Part shown: in pieces, positions 54,644 to 63,730 of the stretch
How the letters are laid out: each line of letters opens with the position of its first letter
Numbering within the stretch: position 1 is the stretch's first letter
Origin: Scleromatobacter sp039920745
GTDB lineage: Bacteria > Pseudomonadota > Gammaproteobacteria > Burkholderiales > Burkholderiaceae_C
Assembly (NCBI GenBank): GCA_039920745.1
Contig: JBDSDD010000010.1
Span: 1 to 64,000 of the forward strand
DNA length: 64,000 nucleotides
Reading direction: 5' to 3'
Position numbers and translations under genes: made by a program
Notes under the pieces: generated by a model
What the model saw: only the letters and a program-made list of their open reading frames with translations
Databases searched by the model: none
Told to the model about the DNA's origin: nothing

Positions 54644-56341
54644 ATGATGCCCCCCGTGAATCTGCCAACTCCCGCCCTCGTCACCCAGCGCGCGGCCCAG
54701 CGACTGCCACGCTGGGCCTTGATGCTCCTGTGCGCCGCCTACCTGCTGCCCGGGCAGTTCGGCCGCGAGCCCTGGAAGAACGCCGACATCACCGCGTTTG
54801 GCTACATGTCTTCGCTGGCTCAGGGCCGCAGCCCGTGGACAGCCCCGGCGCTGGCCGGCCTGCCAGGCGACGGCGCCCTGCTGCCCTACTGGCTCGGCGC
54901 GCTGTCGATCAAGCTGCTGCCCTTCATCGACGCCGCCAACGCCGCGCGCGTGCCCTTCGCGCTGCTGCTGGCCGCCACGCTCGCGCTGATCTGGTCCAGC
55001 ACCCAGCACCTGGCGCGCACCGAGGCCGCGCAGCCGGTGGCGTTCGCGTTCGGTGGCGAGGCCTCGCCGATGGACTACGCCCGTGCACTGGCCGACGGCG
55101 CCGTGCTGGCCACGATCGCCAGCCTCGGGTTGCTGCAACTGGGCCACGAGACGACGCCGGAGCTGGTGCAACTGACCGGCGTCGCCCTGTTCATGTGGAC
55201 GCTCGCGGCCGCGCCCACGCACCCGCGCCGGTCTGCCGGCGCGGCCGTGCTCGCGCTGACGGTGATCGCCGCCAGTGGCGCACCCACCATCGCGCTGGCG
55301 CTCGGCGCCAGCGGCTTCGTGATCTGCCACTGGTCGCGCTATCCCGGCGCGCAGGGGCTGCGTCCGTTCCTGGTGCTGGGCATGTTGCTCGGCGCGCTGG
55401 TGGCGGCCGCGGGCCACGCCTGGGCCTGGCGCGCGGGCATGCACTGGAACTCGGCCTGGGAGCTGGTGCGCCTGAGCGCCTGGTTCCTTTGGCCGGGCTG
55501 GCTGCTCGCCCTCTGGACGCTGTGGCGCTGGCGCCAGCACCTGACTTACCGCCACATCGCGGTGCCCAGTGTGGGCGTGGCCGTGGCCCTGGTCGCGTCG
55601 CTGACGATGGGCGCGTCCGACCGCGCGCTGCTGCTCGCGGTGCCCGGCGTCGCGGTGCTCGCGGCGTTCGCGCTGCCGACGCTCAAGCGCTCGGCCGGCT
55701 CGGCCATCGATTGGTTTTCTGTCTTCTTCTTCACCGCGCTGGCGATCGCGATCTGGGTTTTCTACATCGGCATGATGACCGGCACGCCAGCCAAGGCCGC
55801 GCTGCGCATCGCCCACCTGCTGCCCGGCTTCGAGGCGCGTTTCTCGGCGCCGCTGCTGGCGCTGGCGATCGCCGGCATGGCCGCGTGGCTGGCGCTGGTG
55901 CGCTGGCGTACCGCGCGCGTGCAGCACGCGCTCTGGAAGTCGCTTGTGCTGCCGGCCTCGGGCGTCGCGCTGAGCTGGCTGCTGCTGCTGACGCTGGGCC
56001 TGCCGGTGATCGACTACGCGCGCAGCTACCGGCCCTGGGTCTACCTGGTCGCGCAGCACGTGCCCAACGGCGTGTGCATTGCGGCGCAGTTGCCGCGCTC
56101 AGCGCTGGCCGCGCTGGAGAATTACTCGAACTGGCGCATCGACGCGCAGGGCGACGTCGCCAGGACCAGCGAGTGCCCGTACCTGCTGGTCGACGAGAAC
56201 CGGCGCAACCTGGCCACCGCCCCGCCGGGCTGGACGCTGGTGGCGCACCTGCACCGGCCGTCCGAACGCGACGAGTCGACCGCGGTGTTCCGCCGCGTCG
56301 GCGTCGCCGGCCCGATGGCGCAGGCCGACGTTCAACGCTGA
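54644..56341 (+). CDS. ArnT/PMT-like multi-pass membrane glycosyltransferase homolog
   Basis: A 565-residue protein with about 11-12 hydrophobic helices, beginning LMLLCAAYLLPGQFGREPWKNADITAFGYM. The REPWKxAD loop corresponds to the first periplasmic loop of ArnT/PMT (GT-83/39) enzymes, which carries the catalytic Asp. A soluble C-terminal domain starts after residue 470 (VPNGVCIAAQLPRSALAALENYSNWRI). Such proteins use a polyprenyl-phosphate sugar donor to modify lipid A or proteins; the substrates here are unknown. A start at 54644 or at the adjacent ATG 54647 is possible. Monocistronic, downstream of the rpmE terminator. Confidence 0.72.
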   Translation: MMPPVNLPTPALVTQRAAQRLPRWALMLLCAAYLLPGQFGREPWKNADITAFGYMSSLAQGRSPWTAPALAGLPGDGALLPYWLGALSIKLLPFIDAANAARVPFALLLAATLALIWSSTQHLARTEAAQPVAFAFGGEASPMDYARALADGAVLATIASLGLLQLGHETTPELVQLTGVALFMWTLAAAPTHPRRSAGAAVLALTVIAASGAPTIALALGASGFVICHWSRYPGAQGLRPFLVLGMLLGALVAAAGHAWAWRAGMHWNSAWELVRLSAWFLWPGWLLALWTLWRWRQHLTYRHIAVPSVGVAVALVASLTMGASDRALLLAVPGVAVLAAFALPTLKRSAGSAIDWFSVFFFTALAIAIWVFYIGMMTGTPAKAALRIAHLLPGFEARFSAPLLALAIAGMAAWLALVRWRTARVQHALWKSLVLPASGVALSWLLLLTLGLPVIDYARSYRPWVYLVAQHVPNGVCIAAQLPRSALAALENYSNWRIDAQGDVARTSECPYLLVDENRRNLATAPPGWTLVAHLHRPSERDESTAVFRRVGVAGPMAQADVQR

Positions 56342-56393
56342 GCCAATGCGAGGCGACGTCGCTTCGCACGTGGCAACGACGAAACCGGCGCCC

Positions 56394-56675
56394 TCACCAG
56401 CGCCCGCGGCCCTGCTCCTCGCGCTTCATGTCGCGCAGCATGAACAGGTACAGCCCTTCCACCTTCTCGCGCGCCCAGGGCGTCTTGCGCAGCAACTTCA
56501 GGCTGGACTTGATGCTCGGCTCGAACGCGAAACAGCGCAGCGGGATGCGCTCGTCCAGACCCTGCCAGCCGTAGGCGTCGACCAGCGCCAGAAGGATGTC
56601 CTCCAGCCTCAGTCCGTGCAGCGGATTGCGCGGCTGGTGCTCTGGCGGCGAGGGAGGCGCGTCGGGATCGGTCAT
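56394..56675 (-). CDS. VF530-family (DUF2132) protein
   Basis: A 93-residue protein matching the VF530 family: NPLHGLRLEDILLALVDAYGWQGLDERIPLRCFAFEPSIKSSLKLLRKTPWAREKVEGLYL is the whole domain. The structure of the Vibrio homolog resembles DNA-binding helical folds and function is unproven. A short Pro/acid N-terminal extension precedes it. It is convergent with the ArnT-like gene and divergent from the oxygenase gene. Confidence 0.88.
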   Translation of the reverse strand: MTDPDAPPSPPEHQPRNPLHGLRLEDILLALVDAYGWQGLDERIPLRCFAFEPSIKSSLKLLRKTPWAREKVEGLYLFMLRDMKREEQGRGRW

Positions 56676-56743
56676 GGTGCGATTGTCGCCGGCTTGCGGC
56701 CAGACCCTAGAATTCCGCTCCTGCCCTTCACTCCTTGCCCACC

Positions 56744-57442
56744 ATGTCCACCGCCGATTTCATCGAGGTCTACGAGAACGCGCTCGATGCGGGCAGTTGC
56801 CAGGCGCTGGTCGCGCGCTATGAGCAGGCAGGCCAGGCGCATCGCGGCGCCACCGGCAGCGGCGTCGACACCAGCATGAAGGACAGCTGGGACATCCAGC
56901 TCGACCAGGCCCCCGGCTGGTCCGACGCACGCCAGCAGCTCAACGACGTGGCGGTGCGCGGCATGCGCCACTACCTGCGACGCTACGCGCACGTGGCGCT
57001 CGCGCCGCTGCAGCTCAAGATGCAGGATCCGGCCGACGGCCAGTTGCGGCTGCTCGACGCCGACAGGGTGGCGACGCTGGGCGACGACCTGCTCGACGGC
57101 CTGATCGCCAAGGTCTTCCGACCCGGCAGCATCAACATCCAGAAGTACGTCGCCGGCCAGGGCGGCTATCCGTACTGGCACTGCGAGCAATACCCGAAGC
57201 GCGACAACGGCGAGGCGCTGCACCGCGCAGTGCTGTGGACGATCTACCTCAACGACGGCTTCGAGGCCGGCGAGACCGAGTTCCTGTACCAGCAGCGCAA
57301 GATCCGGCCGCGCACCGGCAGCCTGCTGATCGCGCCGACCAGCTTCACGCACACGCATCGTGGCAATCGCCCGGAAGGCGGCGACAAGTACATCGCCACC
57401 AGCTGGATCCTGTACCAGCGGGCCGAGCAGTTGTACGCATGA
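56744..57442 (+). CDS. 2OG-Fe(II) oxygenase family protein
   Basis: A 232-residue member of the prolyl 4-hydroxylase-like 2OG-Fe(II) fold. A region INIQKYVAGQGGYPYWHCEQYP gives the first His with Glu as the acid ligand (HxE instead of HxD), and the distal His with the 2OG-binding Arg lies in SFTHTHRGNRP. LWTIYLNDGFEAGETEFLYQQRKIRPRTGSLLIAP matches the core strands. Substrate unknown. The ATG at 56744 is preferred to an earlier TTG at 56735. Homologs are often found as stand-alone genes. Confidence 0.85.
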   Translation: MSTADFIEVYENALDAGSCQALVARYEQAGQAHRGATGSGVDTSMKDSWDIQLDQAPGWSDARQQLNDVAVRGMRHYLRRYAHVALAPLQLKMQDPADGQLRLLDADRVATLGDDLLDGLIAKVFRPGSINIQKYVAGQGGYPYWHCEQYPKRDNGEALHRAVLWTIYLNDGFEAGETEFLYQQRKIRPRTGSLLIAPTSFTHTHRGNRPEGGDKYIATSWILYQRAEQLYA

Positions 57443-57460
57443 GGCGGCCCTCTCGGCTCG

Positions 57461-58405
57461 TCACGGTATCGAGCAACTCGTCGGCACGCTGTCCAGATCG
57501 ACCTTCTGCGCAGGCTGCTGGTTGGTTCGAGCTTCAGTGTCGTAGTAGCGATCCACGCCGCCGCATCTCTTTCGGGCATACGCATTGAATGCCGTGTCTT
57601 GGCGATCGGTCGGATGCGAACCGCAGAATTGCGCCGCAGCCTGCTTCAGGCAATCGAAGAACCGGTTCTGCGCCCGCGCGTACCGCCAGCCGAACGCCGG
57701 GGTGTCGCCGACGCTGGCCTGCGTGATGCATCGCCCGCGAGGCGGGTAGATCGTCAGCACGGCGCCGGCATCTTCGCGCCCTGGCGGGTAGTACGCGTAG
57801 AGTTCGAGGCTGGCGTCGGTTGCTTCCACGTGCTCGATGCCGGGAAAGTGCGACTTCACGTCGTCGAGCGTGATGCAGGCGAGCCGGTCGATGCCCTCGA
57901 ACAGGATGTGTACCTCGCTGTCATCGCGCAGGTGATCGAAAGCAACGATGTCCACGGGACCTTGCGGGAGGCCGAACCGCTTCGACTCGAAATACTTGAA
58001 GTTGACGACACCGCGAGGCGCACCGCCAGGCCTGCCTGTCACGCCGGCGTCCGCGGCGTCGGGATGCCAGTAGCCCGCGTAGGCATAGTCGAGCGGCGCC
58101 GGCTCGAGCCAGGTCTTCGTCGTCGGTGCGTACTCGTCGCGCTCGAACGACCTGCCCCAGTGCTCCGAGAAGGACGGCGAGGTCGTCACCACGGTCTTGT
58201 CGAACGTCACGCCGAGTATCGCGCCCACCTTGGCGGGATCGCCCGGCCCATCGACGTCGACCAGGGCCTGCAACATGTCCAGGAACCAGTCCTGCCGACC
58301 GCCGTCGGGAGGGATCGCGAACGTGCTGCCCTGCGCATGGTCCAAGCGCAAGAAGACGCAGCATGACGCCGCGACGAACAGCCTTGCAAGGCCCATGAGG
58401 TTCAT
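57461..58405 (-). CDS. Hypothetical secreted protein
   Basis: A 314-residue protein. A signal segment (LARLFVAASCCVFLRLDHAQG) precedes a mature protein with WFLDMLQALVDVDGPGDPAKVGAILGVTFDKTV, a segment rich in aromatic residues (YAGYWHPDAADAG), and FKYFESKRFG. The C-terminal region has four Cys (CITQ, DCLK, FCGS, RCGG, plus one near the end) that could form disulfides. I do not know the family. Start at 58405 or 58396 is possible. The 41-bp gap to the stomatin gene suggests one operon with the two genes upstream. Confidence 0.6.
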   Translation of the reverse strand: MNLMGLARLFVAASCCVFLRLDHAQGSTFAIPPDGGRQDWFLDMLQALVDVDGPGDPAKVGAILGVTFDKTVVTTSPSFSEHWGRSFERDEYAPTTKTWLEPAPLDYAYAGYWHPDAADAGVTGRPGGAPRGVVNFKYFESKRFGLPQGPVDIVAFDHLRDDSEVHILFEGIDRLACITLDDVKSHFPGIEHVEATDASLELYAYYPPGREDAGAVLTIYPPRGRCITQASVGDTPAFGWRYARAQNRFFDCLKQAAAQFCGSHPTDRQDTAFNAYARKRCGGVDRYYDTEARTNQQPAQKVDLDSVPTSCSIP

Positions 58406-58446
58406 CTGGATCCTTCGCGCCGCCGACACACCGCGCACCCCGCCGT

Positions 58447-59373
58447 TCAACCCGGCTTGACCGCGCTGCTCTTGATCAACGCCATCGCGGTGGCGATCAG
58501 CGACGACACCTCCGTCATGTTGCCCGGCACGATCATCGTGTTGTTGGTCTTGGCCAGCGCCTGGTAGGCGTCGACCGCGCGCTCGGCCACCTTCAGCTGC
58601 ACCGCCTGCTCGCCGCCCGGCGCGCGGATGGCCTCGGCGATCTTGCGGATGGCGTCGGCCGTGGCGTCGGCCACCGCGACGATGGCCGCGGCCTCGCCCT
58701 GGGCCTTGTTGATCTCGGCTTGCTTCTCGCCCTCGGAACGCGCGATCGACGCCTCGCGCTGGCCGGTGGCGATGTTGATCTGCTCCTGGCGCCGGCCTTC
58801 GGACGCGGCGATCAGCGCGCGCTTCTCGCGTTCGGCCGTGATCTGCGCCTGCATCGAGCGCAGGATTTCGGCCGGCGGCGTCAGGTCCTTGATCTCGTAG
58901 CGCAGCACCTTGACGCCCCAGTTGGATGCGGCGTCGTCGAGCGCGTTGACGACGAGGCCGTTGATCATGTCGCGCTCCTCGAAGGTCTTGTCCAGCTCCA
59001 TCTTGCCGATGACGCTGCGCAGCGTGGTCTGGCACAGCTGCGTGATCGCGACGACGTAATTGCTGGAGCCGTAGCTCGCGCGCATCGCATCGGTGACCTG
59101 GAAGTACAGGATGCCGTCGACCTGCAGCTGCGTGTTGTCGCGCGTGATGCAGATCTGGCTGGGCACGTCCAGCGGGATCTCCTTGAGCGAGTGCTTGTAG
59201 GCGACGTTGTCGATGAACGGGATCAGGATGTTGGGGCCCGGCGGCAGCACCGCGTGGAACTTGCCGAGGCGCTCGACCACCCAGGCGTTCTGTTGCGGAA
59301 CCACCTTGACGAGGCGATAGAGGAAGGTGATTGCCGCGACGATCAGGATCAGGGCGAGGACTTGATATTCCAT
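58447..59373 (-). CDS. Stomatin/prohibitin (SPFH) family membrane protein
   Basis: A 308-residue paraslipin/QmcA-type protein. One N-terminal membrane helix (VLALILIVAAITFLYRLV) is followed by VVPQQNAWVVERLGKFHAVLPPGPNILIPFID, the SPFH domain, then a long Glu/Ala-rich coiled coil (ITAEREKRALIAASEGRRQEQINIATGQREASIARSEGEKQAEINKAQGEAAAI). SPFH proteins form large ring-shaped membrane assemblies and regulate protease activity. It sits 22 bases after the NfeD gene, its usual partner. Confidence 0.93.
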   Translation of the reverse strand: MEYQVLALILIVAAITFLYRLVKVVPQQNAWVVERLGKFHAVLPPGPNILIPFIDNVAYKHSLKEIPLDVPSQICITRDNTQLQVDGILYFQVTDAMRASYGSSNYVVAITQLCQTTLRSVIGKMELDKTFEERDMINGLVVNALDDAASNWGVKVLRYEIKDLTPPAEILRSMQAQITAEREKRALIAASEGRRQEQINIATGQREASIARSEGEKQAEINKAQGEAAAIVAVADATADAIRKIAEAIRAPGGEQAVQLKVAERAVDAYQALAKTNNTMIVPGNMTEVSSLIATAMALIKSSAVKPG

Positions 59374-59395
59374 GACGATGTCTTTCCGGGGTCGT

Positions 59396-59827
59396 TCAGG
59401 CGCGACGCAGCGCCAGTTCGTTGTGGCGTACTTCAGCGATGACGTGCGCACCGGCAACGGCGGCGCCGTCGCCGATGTAGCGCACGTTCCAGGCGGAGCC
59501 GCGATAAGGCACGCGGGCCGTGCCGTCAGCGGCCCAGCCGTCGACCTGCACCTGCTCGCCGATGTCGAGGTTGATGTCGCGGTTGGCTGCCGCCGACGGG
59601 CGCGCCGGTCCGCTCTTGCGCTTGCGATCCCACGCCAGCACCGCCCCGCCACCCACCACCACGGCGACCGCGACCTGCGCGAAGAACGAGATCTGCGCAT
59701 AGCCCGCCAGGGCGCCGAACACGCAGCCGATCGCCAGCATCAGCACGTAGAACGTGCCCGTGACGAGCTCGGCCGCCACCAGCACGCCGGCGGCGATCCA
59801 CCACCAGGTCGATGCACTCCAGTCCAT
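59396..59827 (-). CDS. NfeD-like membrane protein
   Basis: A 143-residue NfeD short form. Two or three helices at the N-terminus (WWWIAAGVLVAAELVTGTFYVLMLAIGCVFGALAG, then FFAQVAVAVVVGGGAVLAW) precede a C-terminal OB-fold: DIGEQVQVDGWAADGTARVPYRGSAWNVRYIGDGAA. NfeD proteins cooperate with stomatins, and the two genes are adjacent here in the usual order. It has no protease domain of the long NfeD type. Confidence 0.92.
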   Translation of the reverse strand: MDWSASTWWWIAAGVLVAAELVTGTFYVLMLAIGCVFGALAGYAQISFFAQVAVAVVVGGGAVLAWDRKRKSGPARPSAAANRDINLDIGEQVQVDGWAADGTARVPYRGSAWNVRYIGDGAAVAGAHVIAEVRHNELALRRA

Positions 59828-59903
59828 GTTCTTGTCTCCTGTGGGACCGCGGCCCCGGTCATTTTGAGTCGCTTGCGCGCACGCTTGTTCCGCATGCGCC
59901 CCG

Positions 59904-59909
59904 TATCAT
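59904..59909 (+). promoter_or_regulatory. -10-like hexamer before 59916
   Basis: TATCAT lies six bases before the ATG at 59916, the same arrangement as before 37789. It suggests a leaderless transcript; no ribosome binding site is visible. Confidence 0.35.
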
Positions 59910-59915
59910 GCACGC

Positions 59916-60416
59916 ATGGATTCGAATATCGAGAACGAAGGCGCCGACGGCGGTGCCGACGAGCCTGTGCGCCAGCCGCGCCTGTGGGCGGACAACGGCT
60001 GGACAGCCAAGGTCATCAAGAACGAGGACGACGACGGCTGGGCCGTCGCCATGACGCGCGACGGCGAACGCGAGCCCGCGCTGGTAGGCCCGTGGACGAT
60101 GGGCCGTGACAAGAAGAACCCGAAGCCGCTGGACGTCAACGCGTTCAACACGCTGGTCAAGACCGCGTCCGAGGTGATCCGCCGCCACGAACAGGCCGTG
60201 CACGCCGCGATGCACAAGCAGTTCCAGATCGGCACCGACGCCGGGCGCGTGCTGGTGACGCTGGACATCGTGCCCGACGAGTTCGACCCGCACGCGCTGC
60301 TGGCCGCGCAGGACGAGTTCGGCGTGCAGCTCGCGCAGGTGAAGGTGCGGCCGGACTTCAAGCTGACGTCGGCCAGCGCCGCGGCGTGGATCGAGGCGGG
60401 CTACAGCAAGCCCTGA
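59916..60416 (+). CDS. Conserved hypothetical protein
   Basis: A 166-residue soluble protein with an acidic N-terminus. WADNGWTAKVIKNEDDDGWAVAMTRDGEREPALVGPWTMGRDKKNPKPLD looks like a beta-rich domain, followed by a helix (FNTLVKTASEVIRRHEQAVHAAMHK) and a beta-alpha end (VLVTLDIVPDEFDPHALLAAQDEFG). Family not known to me, although similar-looking proteins occur in Burkholderiales. No Cys, no signal peptide. It is divergent from the NfeD gene by 88 bp. Confidence 0.65.
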   Translation: MDSNIENEGADGGADEPVRQPRLWADNGWTAKVIKNEDDDGWAVAMTRDGEREPALVGPWTMGRDKKNPKPLDVNAFNTLVKTASEVIRRHEQAVHAAMHKQFQIGTDAGRVLVTLDIVPDEFDPHALLAAQDEFGVQLAQVKVRPDFKLTSASAAAWIEAGYSKP

Positions 60417-60440
60417 GTCGGACCTGGGCGGCGTCGCGAC

Positions 60441-60914
60441 TCAGCTGGCGCGCTCGACGCGACACGAGAAGCAGCCCCGCTTCGCGTTGTGCAGGTGGAT
60501 GAAGGTCACCGCCTCGTCGGCCATCAGGCGCTCCAGCAGCGCGGCCACGTCAGTGCCTTCGCAGACCTCGCCCGTCGTCATCATGTCGTTGGTGTCATAC
60601 GCCCGCACGGACATCAGCCGGCGCGTGACGTACGGCGGAACCACGCCCGGCTCCAGCACCGCGCGCCGCGCGCCGGCGCGCACGTACACGGGGCCGCTCG
60701 CACGGTAGGGCGAGCGCGCGCCCAGGTGCTCGAACGAGAGCAGCAACAACTCCTCGCCGACCTCGGCGTCCACCAGCGAGATGCGGCAGGGGTAGCTGGG
60801 CATCGCATCGGCGGTGACTCGCCGCGCGCCCAGCGCGGCGAGCTCGGCGTCGCCCATCTCGAAGAAGGTGTCGAAGTTCTCGGCGGCGAGGCCGACCAGG
60901 CGGAATGAGGACAT
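60441..60914 (-). CDS. DUF1203 family protein
   Basis: A 157-residue protein with the DUF1203 pattern: FRLVGLAAENFDTFFEMGDAELAALGARRVTADAMPSYPCRISLVDAEVGEELLLLSFEHLGARSPYRASGPVYVR and a C-terminal VTFIHLHNAKRGCFSCRVER. The last two Cys (CFSC) are conserved in the family; the function is unknown. The ATG at 60914 starts the domain exactly. It is convergent with the preceding gene. Confidence 0.85.
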   Translation of the reverse strand: MSSFRLVGLAAENFDTFFEMGDAELAALGARRVTADAMPSYPCRISLVDAEVGEELLLLSFEHLGARSPYRASGPVYVRAGARRAVLEPGVVPPYVTRRLMSVRAYDTNDMMTTGEVCEGTDVAALLERLMADEAVTFIHLHNAKRGCFSCRVERAS

Positions 60915-61040
60915 GGCAGCAGTCGTGGAGTGAAGGAATGACCGCAGTGTCCCGGCCACCGGCCGCGCCGTCCTGCCGCATTCGGACATCGAATTCGTCT
61001 GCCAGAATCGCCACTCCTGCCCTGCCCTGGATTGACCGCC

Positions 61041-61742
61041 ATGCACGTGGAACCATTGGAAAAACTCCCCCGCTCGGTGCGCGAGTTCCTGTCGCACTAC
61101 GCGATGATCGTGCTGTCCATTCTCACGGCGCTGGCGCTGGAGCAGGTGGCGCTGGGCCTTGAGCACCGGCACGAGGGCCAGCGCGCCAGGGAGGAGATCG
61201 AGCAGGAGATCGCCTCCAACCGCAAGGGCGTCGAAGAGTCCTCGAAGACGACGCGGCAGAACGGCGACGCCTGGAGCGCCTTGCTCAAGCGCGCCGTCGC
61301 GGACGTCCGATCCAAGGAGAGCACGAACGAGAGCCGTCTCGCGATCCTGCTCGAGTCGGGGCCGCTGTTCCGCGACTCGCTGCCATCGCTCAAGACCACG
61401 GCCTGGGACGCGGCGATCGCCGATCACTCCGTCAACTACCTCGACCACGAGCTGTTGTCGCGCTACAGCGACCTCTATGCATCGCAGCGCCTGTTCACGC
61501 AAGCCATGTGGGACACGCTGCGCGACAGCGGCGTGCGCAACCTGTCGGAGATCACCGAGGCCGTCTACATGCGCAAGGCCGATCCGGCGCCCACGATCGC
61601 GGCCCTGAATACCCGGCTGCTGACGATCCGCATCGTCCAGTCGCAAATGGAGCAACTGGAGGTCGCCTTGAAGGATGCGGGCGCGCAGCAGGCCAGCGCG
61701 GCTTCAGCGCCCGTCTCCAGTGCGTCGGCCGCGTCTCGCTGA
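61041..61742 (+). CDS. Hypothetical membrane-anchored protein
   Basis: A 233-residue protein. After a short cytoplasmic N-terminus comes one hydrophobic helix, FLSHYAMIVLSILTALALEQVALGL (about 15-38), then a mostly helical region with charged heptad-like stretches (HRHEGQRAREEIEQEIASNRKGVEE). The pattern SVREFLSHYAMIVLSILTALALEQ is common in a family of unknown proteins of proteobacteria. A TTG at 61032 is an alternative start. An Ala/Ser-rich tail ends it. Function unknown. Confidence 0.65.
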   Translation: MHVEPLEKLPRSVREFLSHYAMIVLSILTALALEQVALGLEHRHEGQRAREEIEQEIASNRKGVEESSKTTRQNGDAWSALLKRAVADVRSKESTNESRLAILLESGPLFRDSLPSLKTTAWDAAIADHSVNYLDHELLSRYSDLYASQRLFTQAMWDTLRDSGVRNLSEITEAVYMRKADPAPTIAALNTRLLTIRIVQSQMEQLEVALKDAGAQQASAASAPVSSASAASR

Positions 61743-61746
61743 CGCG

Positions 61747-62271
61747 TCAGGCCACCGAGCCGTCCGGCCGCGGAATGCGGAACAGGTCACGCTCGGCACC
61801 GTCCGGTGCAACGAAACGCTCGATCTGCTCGCCGCCCAGGCGCCGCACCAGCGCCCGCGCCAGGTCGTTGGTGTCGACCATGTAGGTTTCGACCGATTCC
61901 CAGCCGAAGGTGTCGTAGGCGTGCGCCACGACCGCCTGCGACGCCTCCAGCGCGAAGCCGCGGCTGCGGTAGCGCGGCAGCAGCCACCATGTGAGCTCGC
62001 GCCGCCAGCCCGGGCTCTGCCAGAAGCCGCAGACGCCCACCAGTTCGTTGCGCTCGCGTTCGCGCACCACCCAGACGCCGAAGCCCTGCAGGTGCCAGGC
62101 GCCGAGGTCGCTGGCCAGCCGCGTCCACGAGCCCACCGCAGACAGCGGGCCGCCGTACGACGACGACGCGTCCGCATCGGTGTAGAAGGTACGGTACAGG
62201 TCGGCGTGCGCCGCGCTGGGCGGCAGCAGGTCGAGGCGCTCGGTGCGCAGGGTGGGGATGTCGAAAGCCAT
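61747..62271 (-). CDS. GNAT-family N-acetyltransferase (RimJ/RimL type)
   Basis: A 174-residue GNAT protein. IPTLRTERLDLLPPSAAHADLYRTFYTDAD is the typical N-terminal strand and helix, LVGVCGFWQSPGWRRELTWWLLPRYRSRGFALEASQAVVAHAYDTFGWESVETYM holds the acetyl-CoA P-loop motif (RYRSRGFA, close to QxxGxG/A) and TNDLARALVRRLGG is the final motif B. This type acetylates protein N-termini or small amines; the substrate is unknown. It ends four bases after the stop of the convergent gene. Confidence 0.88.
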   Translation of the reverse strand: MAFDIPTLRTERLDLLPPSAAHADLYRTFYTDADASSSYGGPLSAVGSWTRLASDLGAWHLQGFGVWVVRERERNELVGVCGFWQSPGWRRELTWWLLPRYRSRGFALEASQAVVAHAYDTFGWESVETYMVDTNDLARALVRRLGGEQIERFVAPDGAERDLFRIPRPDGSVA

Positions 62272-62339
62272 GGCGGACAGTCTAGAGGCAGTTCGCGTAG
62301 CCGGGTCGCGGTGGAAACCACCACGGGTTTTGCACTAGG

Positions 62340-63692
62340 TCAACGAACCGTCGAGGTTTCCGCGACGGGCGGCAAGGTCGACGCCGCCGGGCGCACGCGG
62401 GCGGCCGGCACGACGATGCGAAACGTCGAACCGCGGCCCTGTTCGCTCTGGATGTCGAGCTCGCCGCCGTGGCGTTGCACCACGTGCTTGACGATGGACA
62501 GGCCCAGGCCGGTGCCGCCGGTGTCGCGCGAGCGGCTGCCGTCGACGCGGTAGAAGCGCTCGGTCAGGCGCCCGATGTGTTCGCGGGCGATACCCGGACC
62601 CGTATCCTTGACCTCGATCTCCGCGCTGCCGTCGGCTCGGTGCGCCCAGCTTACCGAGATGGTGCCGCCCGAAGGCGTGTAGCGCACGGCGTTGCTGACC
62701 AGGTTGGCGATGGCGCTGGTCCATTCGCTTTCGTTGCCCGCCAGTTCATCTTCGCCCTGGGCGTTGAAGCACAGCGTGTGGCGCCCCGCGGACAAGCCGC
62801 GTGCCTCGCTCTCGACCTGGGCGAACAGGCGCGCCACCGGTGTCCAGCGGTCGCAGGTGGGACGCGGGCTGCCCTCGAGCTTGGCCAGCGTCAGCAGGTC
62901 TTCCACCAGCGTGGTCATGCGCGTGGTCTGCTGGGTCATCAGCGCGAGCACGCGCTCGCGCTCGACCTCGGTCAGCGGCAGGGACGCGATGGTCTCGACG
63001 AAGCCCGCCAGCACGGTCAGCGGGGTGCGGATCTCGTGCGAGACGTTGGCGACAAAATCGCGCCGCATGGCTTCCGTGCGTTCGCGCTCCGTGATGTCCT
63101 GCGTCAGCACCAGGCGCATGCCGTCACCGTAGCGGCTGACGATCACGCTGAGCGTCGAATCCCCACCGGGCGTGGCAAACACCACCGGGTCGTCGAACAC
63201 ACCGGCCTGCAGGTAGGCGACGAACGTGGGCGAGCGCACGAGGTTGGTCACGCGCTGCAGGCGGTCTCGCACCGGATCGAGCCCGAAGTGCGCGGCCGCC
63301 ACGGCGTTGAGCCACTGGATCTGGTCGGCCGCATCGAGCAGCAGCACGCCGTTGGGCGAGGCTTCGATGGCGGACATGAACTGGCCGAAGCGCTCCTGCT
63401 CCTGCACGAGCGCGCGGTCGCGCTGGCGCAGCGCGCGCTCGATGCGGTACGACGCCTCGCCCCAGAAGCCGCGGTCGCGCGGCGCCTCGCGCTCGAGATC
63501 GCCTCGCAGCCAGTCCATCAGGTGCAGCGCGCGCAGGCCATCGACCAGCACCCACAGCGCGACGGCCACCGCGGCGCCGATCGCCGGACCGAGCTGGCGC
63601 GCATCGATGAAGTTGCCGACGATCGCACCGAAGCCCGCCCCCACCAGCGTGAGGAAGATGATCAGCATCGCGCGGTTCAGCAGCCAACTCAC
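62340..63692 (-). CDS. phoR: Phosphate regulon sensor histidine kinase PhoR
   Basis: A 450-residue sensor kinase. Two N-terminal helices (MLIIFLTLVGAGFGAIVGNFI and AIGAAVAVALWVLVDGL), a PAS-type domain (about 103-200: FMSAIEASPNGVLLLDAADQIQWLNAVAA), HisKA with phospho-accepting His219 (FVANVSHEIRTPL), and HATPase with NLVSNAVRYTP (N box), VKDTGPGI (G1) and GGTGLGLSIVKHVV (G2). The start is a GTG at 63692. It lies 38 bases downstream of phoB, in the order phoB-phoR. It phosphorylates PhoB at low phosphate. Confidence 0.93.
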   Translation of the reverse strand: MSWLLNRAMLIIFLTLVGAGFGAIVGNFIDARQLGPAIGAAVAVALWVLVDGLRALHLMDWLRGDLEREAPRDRGFWGEASYRIERALRQRDRALVQEQERFGQFMSAIEASPNGVLLLDAADQIQWLNAVAAAHFGLDPVRDRLQRVTNLVRSPTFVAYLQAGVFDDPVVFATPGGDSTLSVIVSRYGDGMRLVLTQDITERERTEAMRRDFVANVSHEIRTPLTVLAGFVETIASLPLTEVERERVLALMTQQTTRMTTLVEDLLTLAKLEGSPRPTCDRWTPVARLFAQVESEARGLSAGRHTLCFNAQGEDELAGNESEWTSAIANLVSNAVRYTPSGGTISVSWAHRADGSAEIEVKDTGPGIAREHIGRLTERFYRVDGSRSRDTGGTGLGLSIVKHVVQRHGGELDIQSEQGRGSTFRIVVPAARVRPAASTLPPVAETSTVR

Positions 63693-63730
63693 GTCGGTTT
63701 CCGATCAGGCAGCATCAACGGGACACCCGC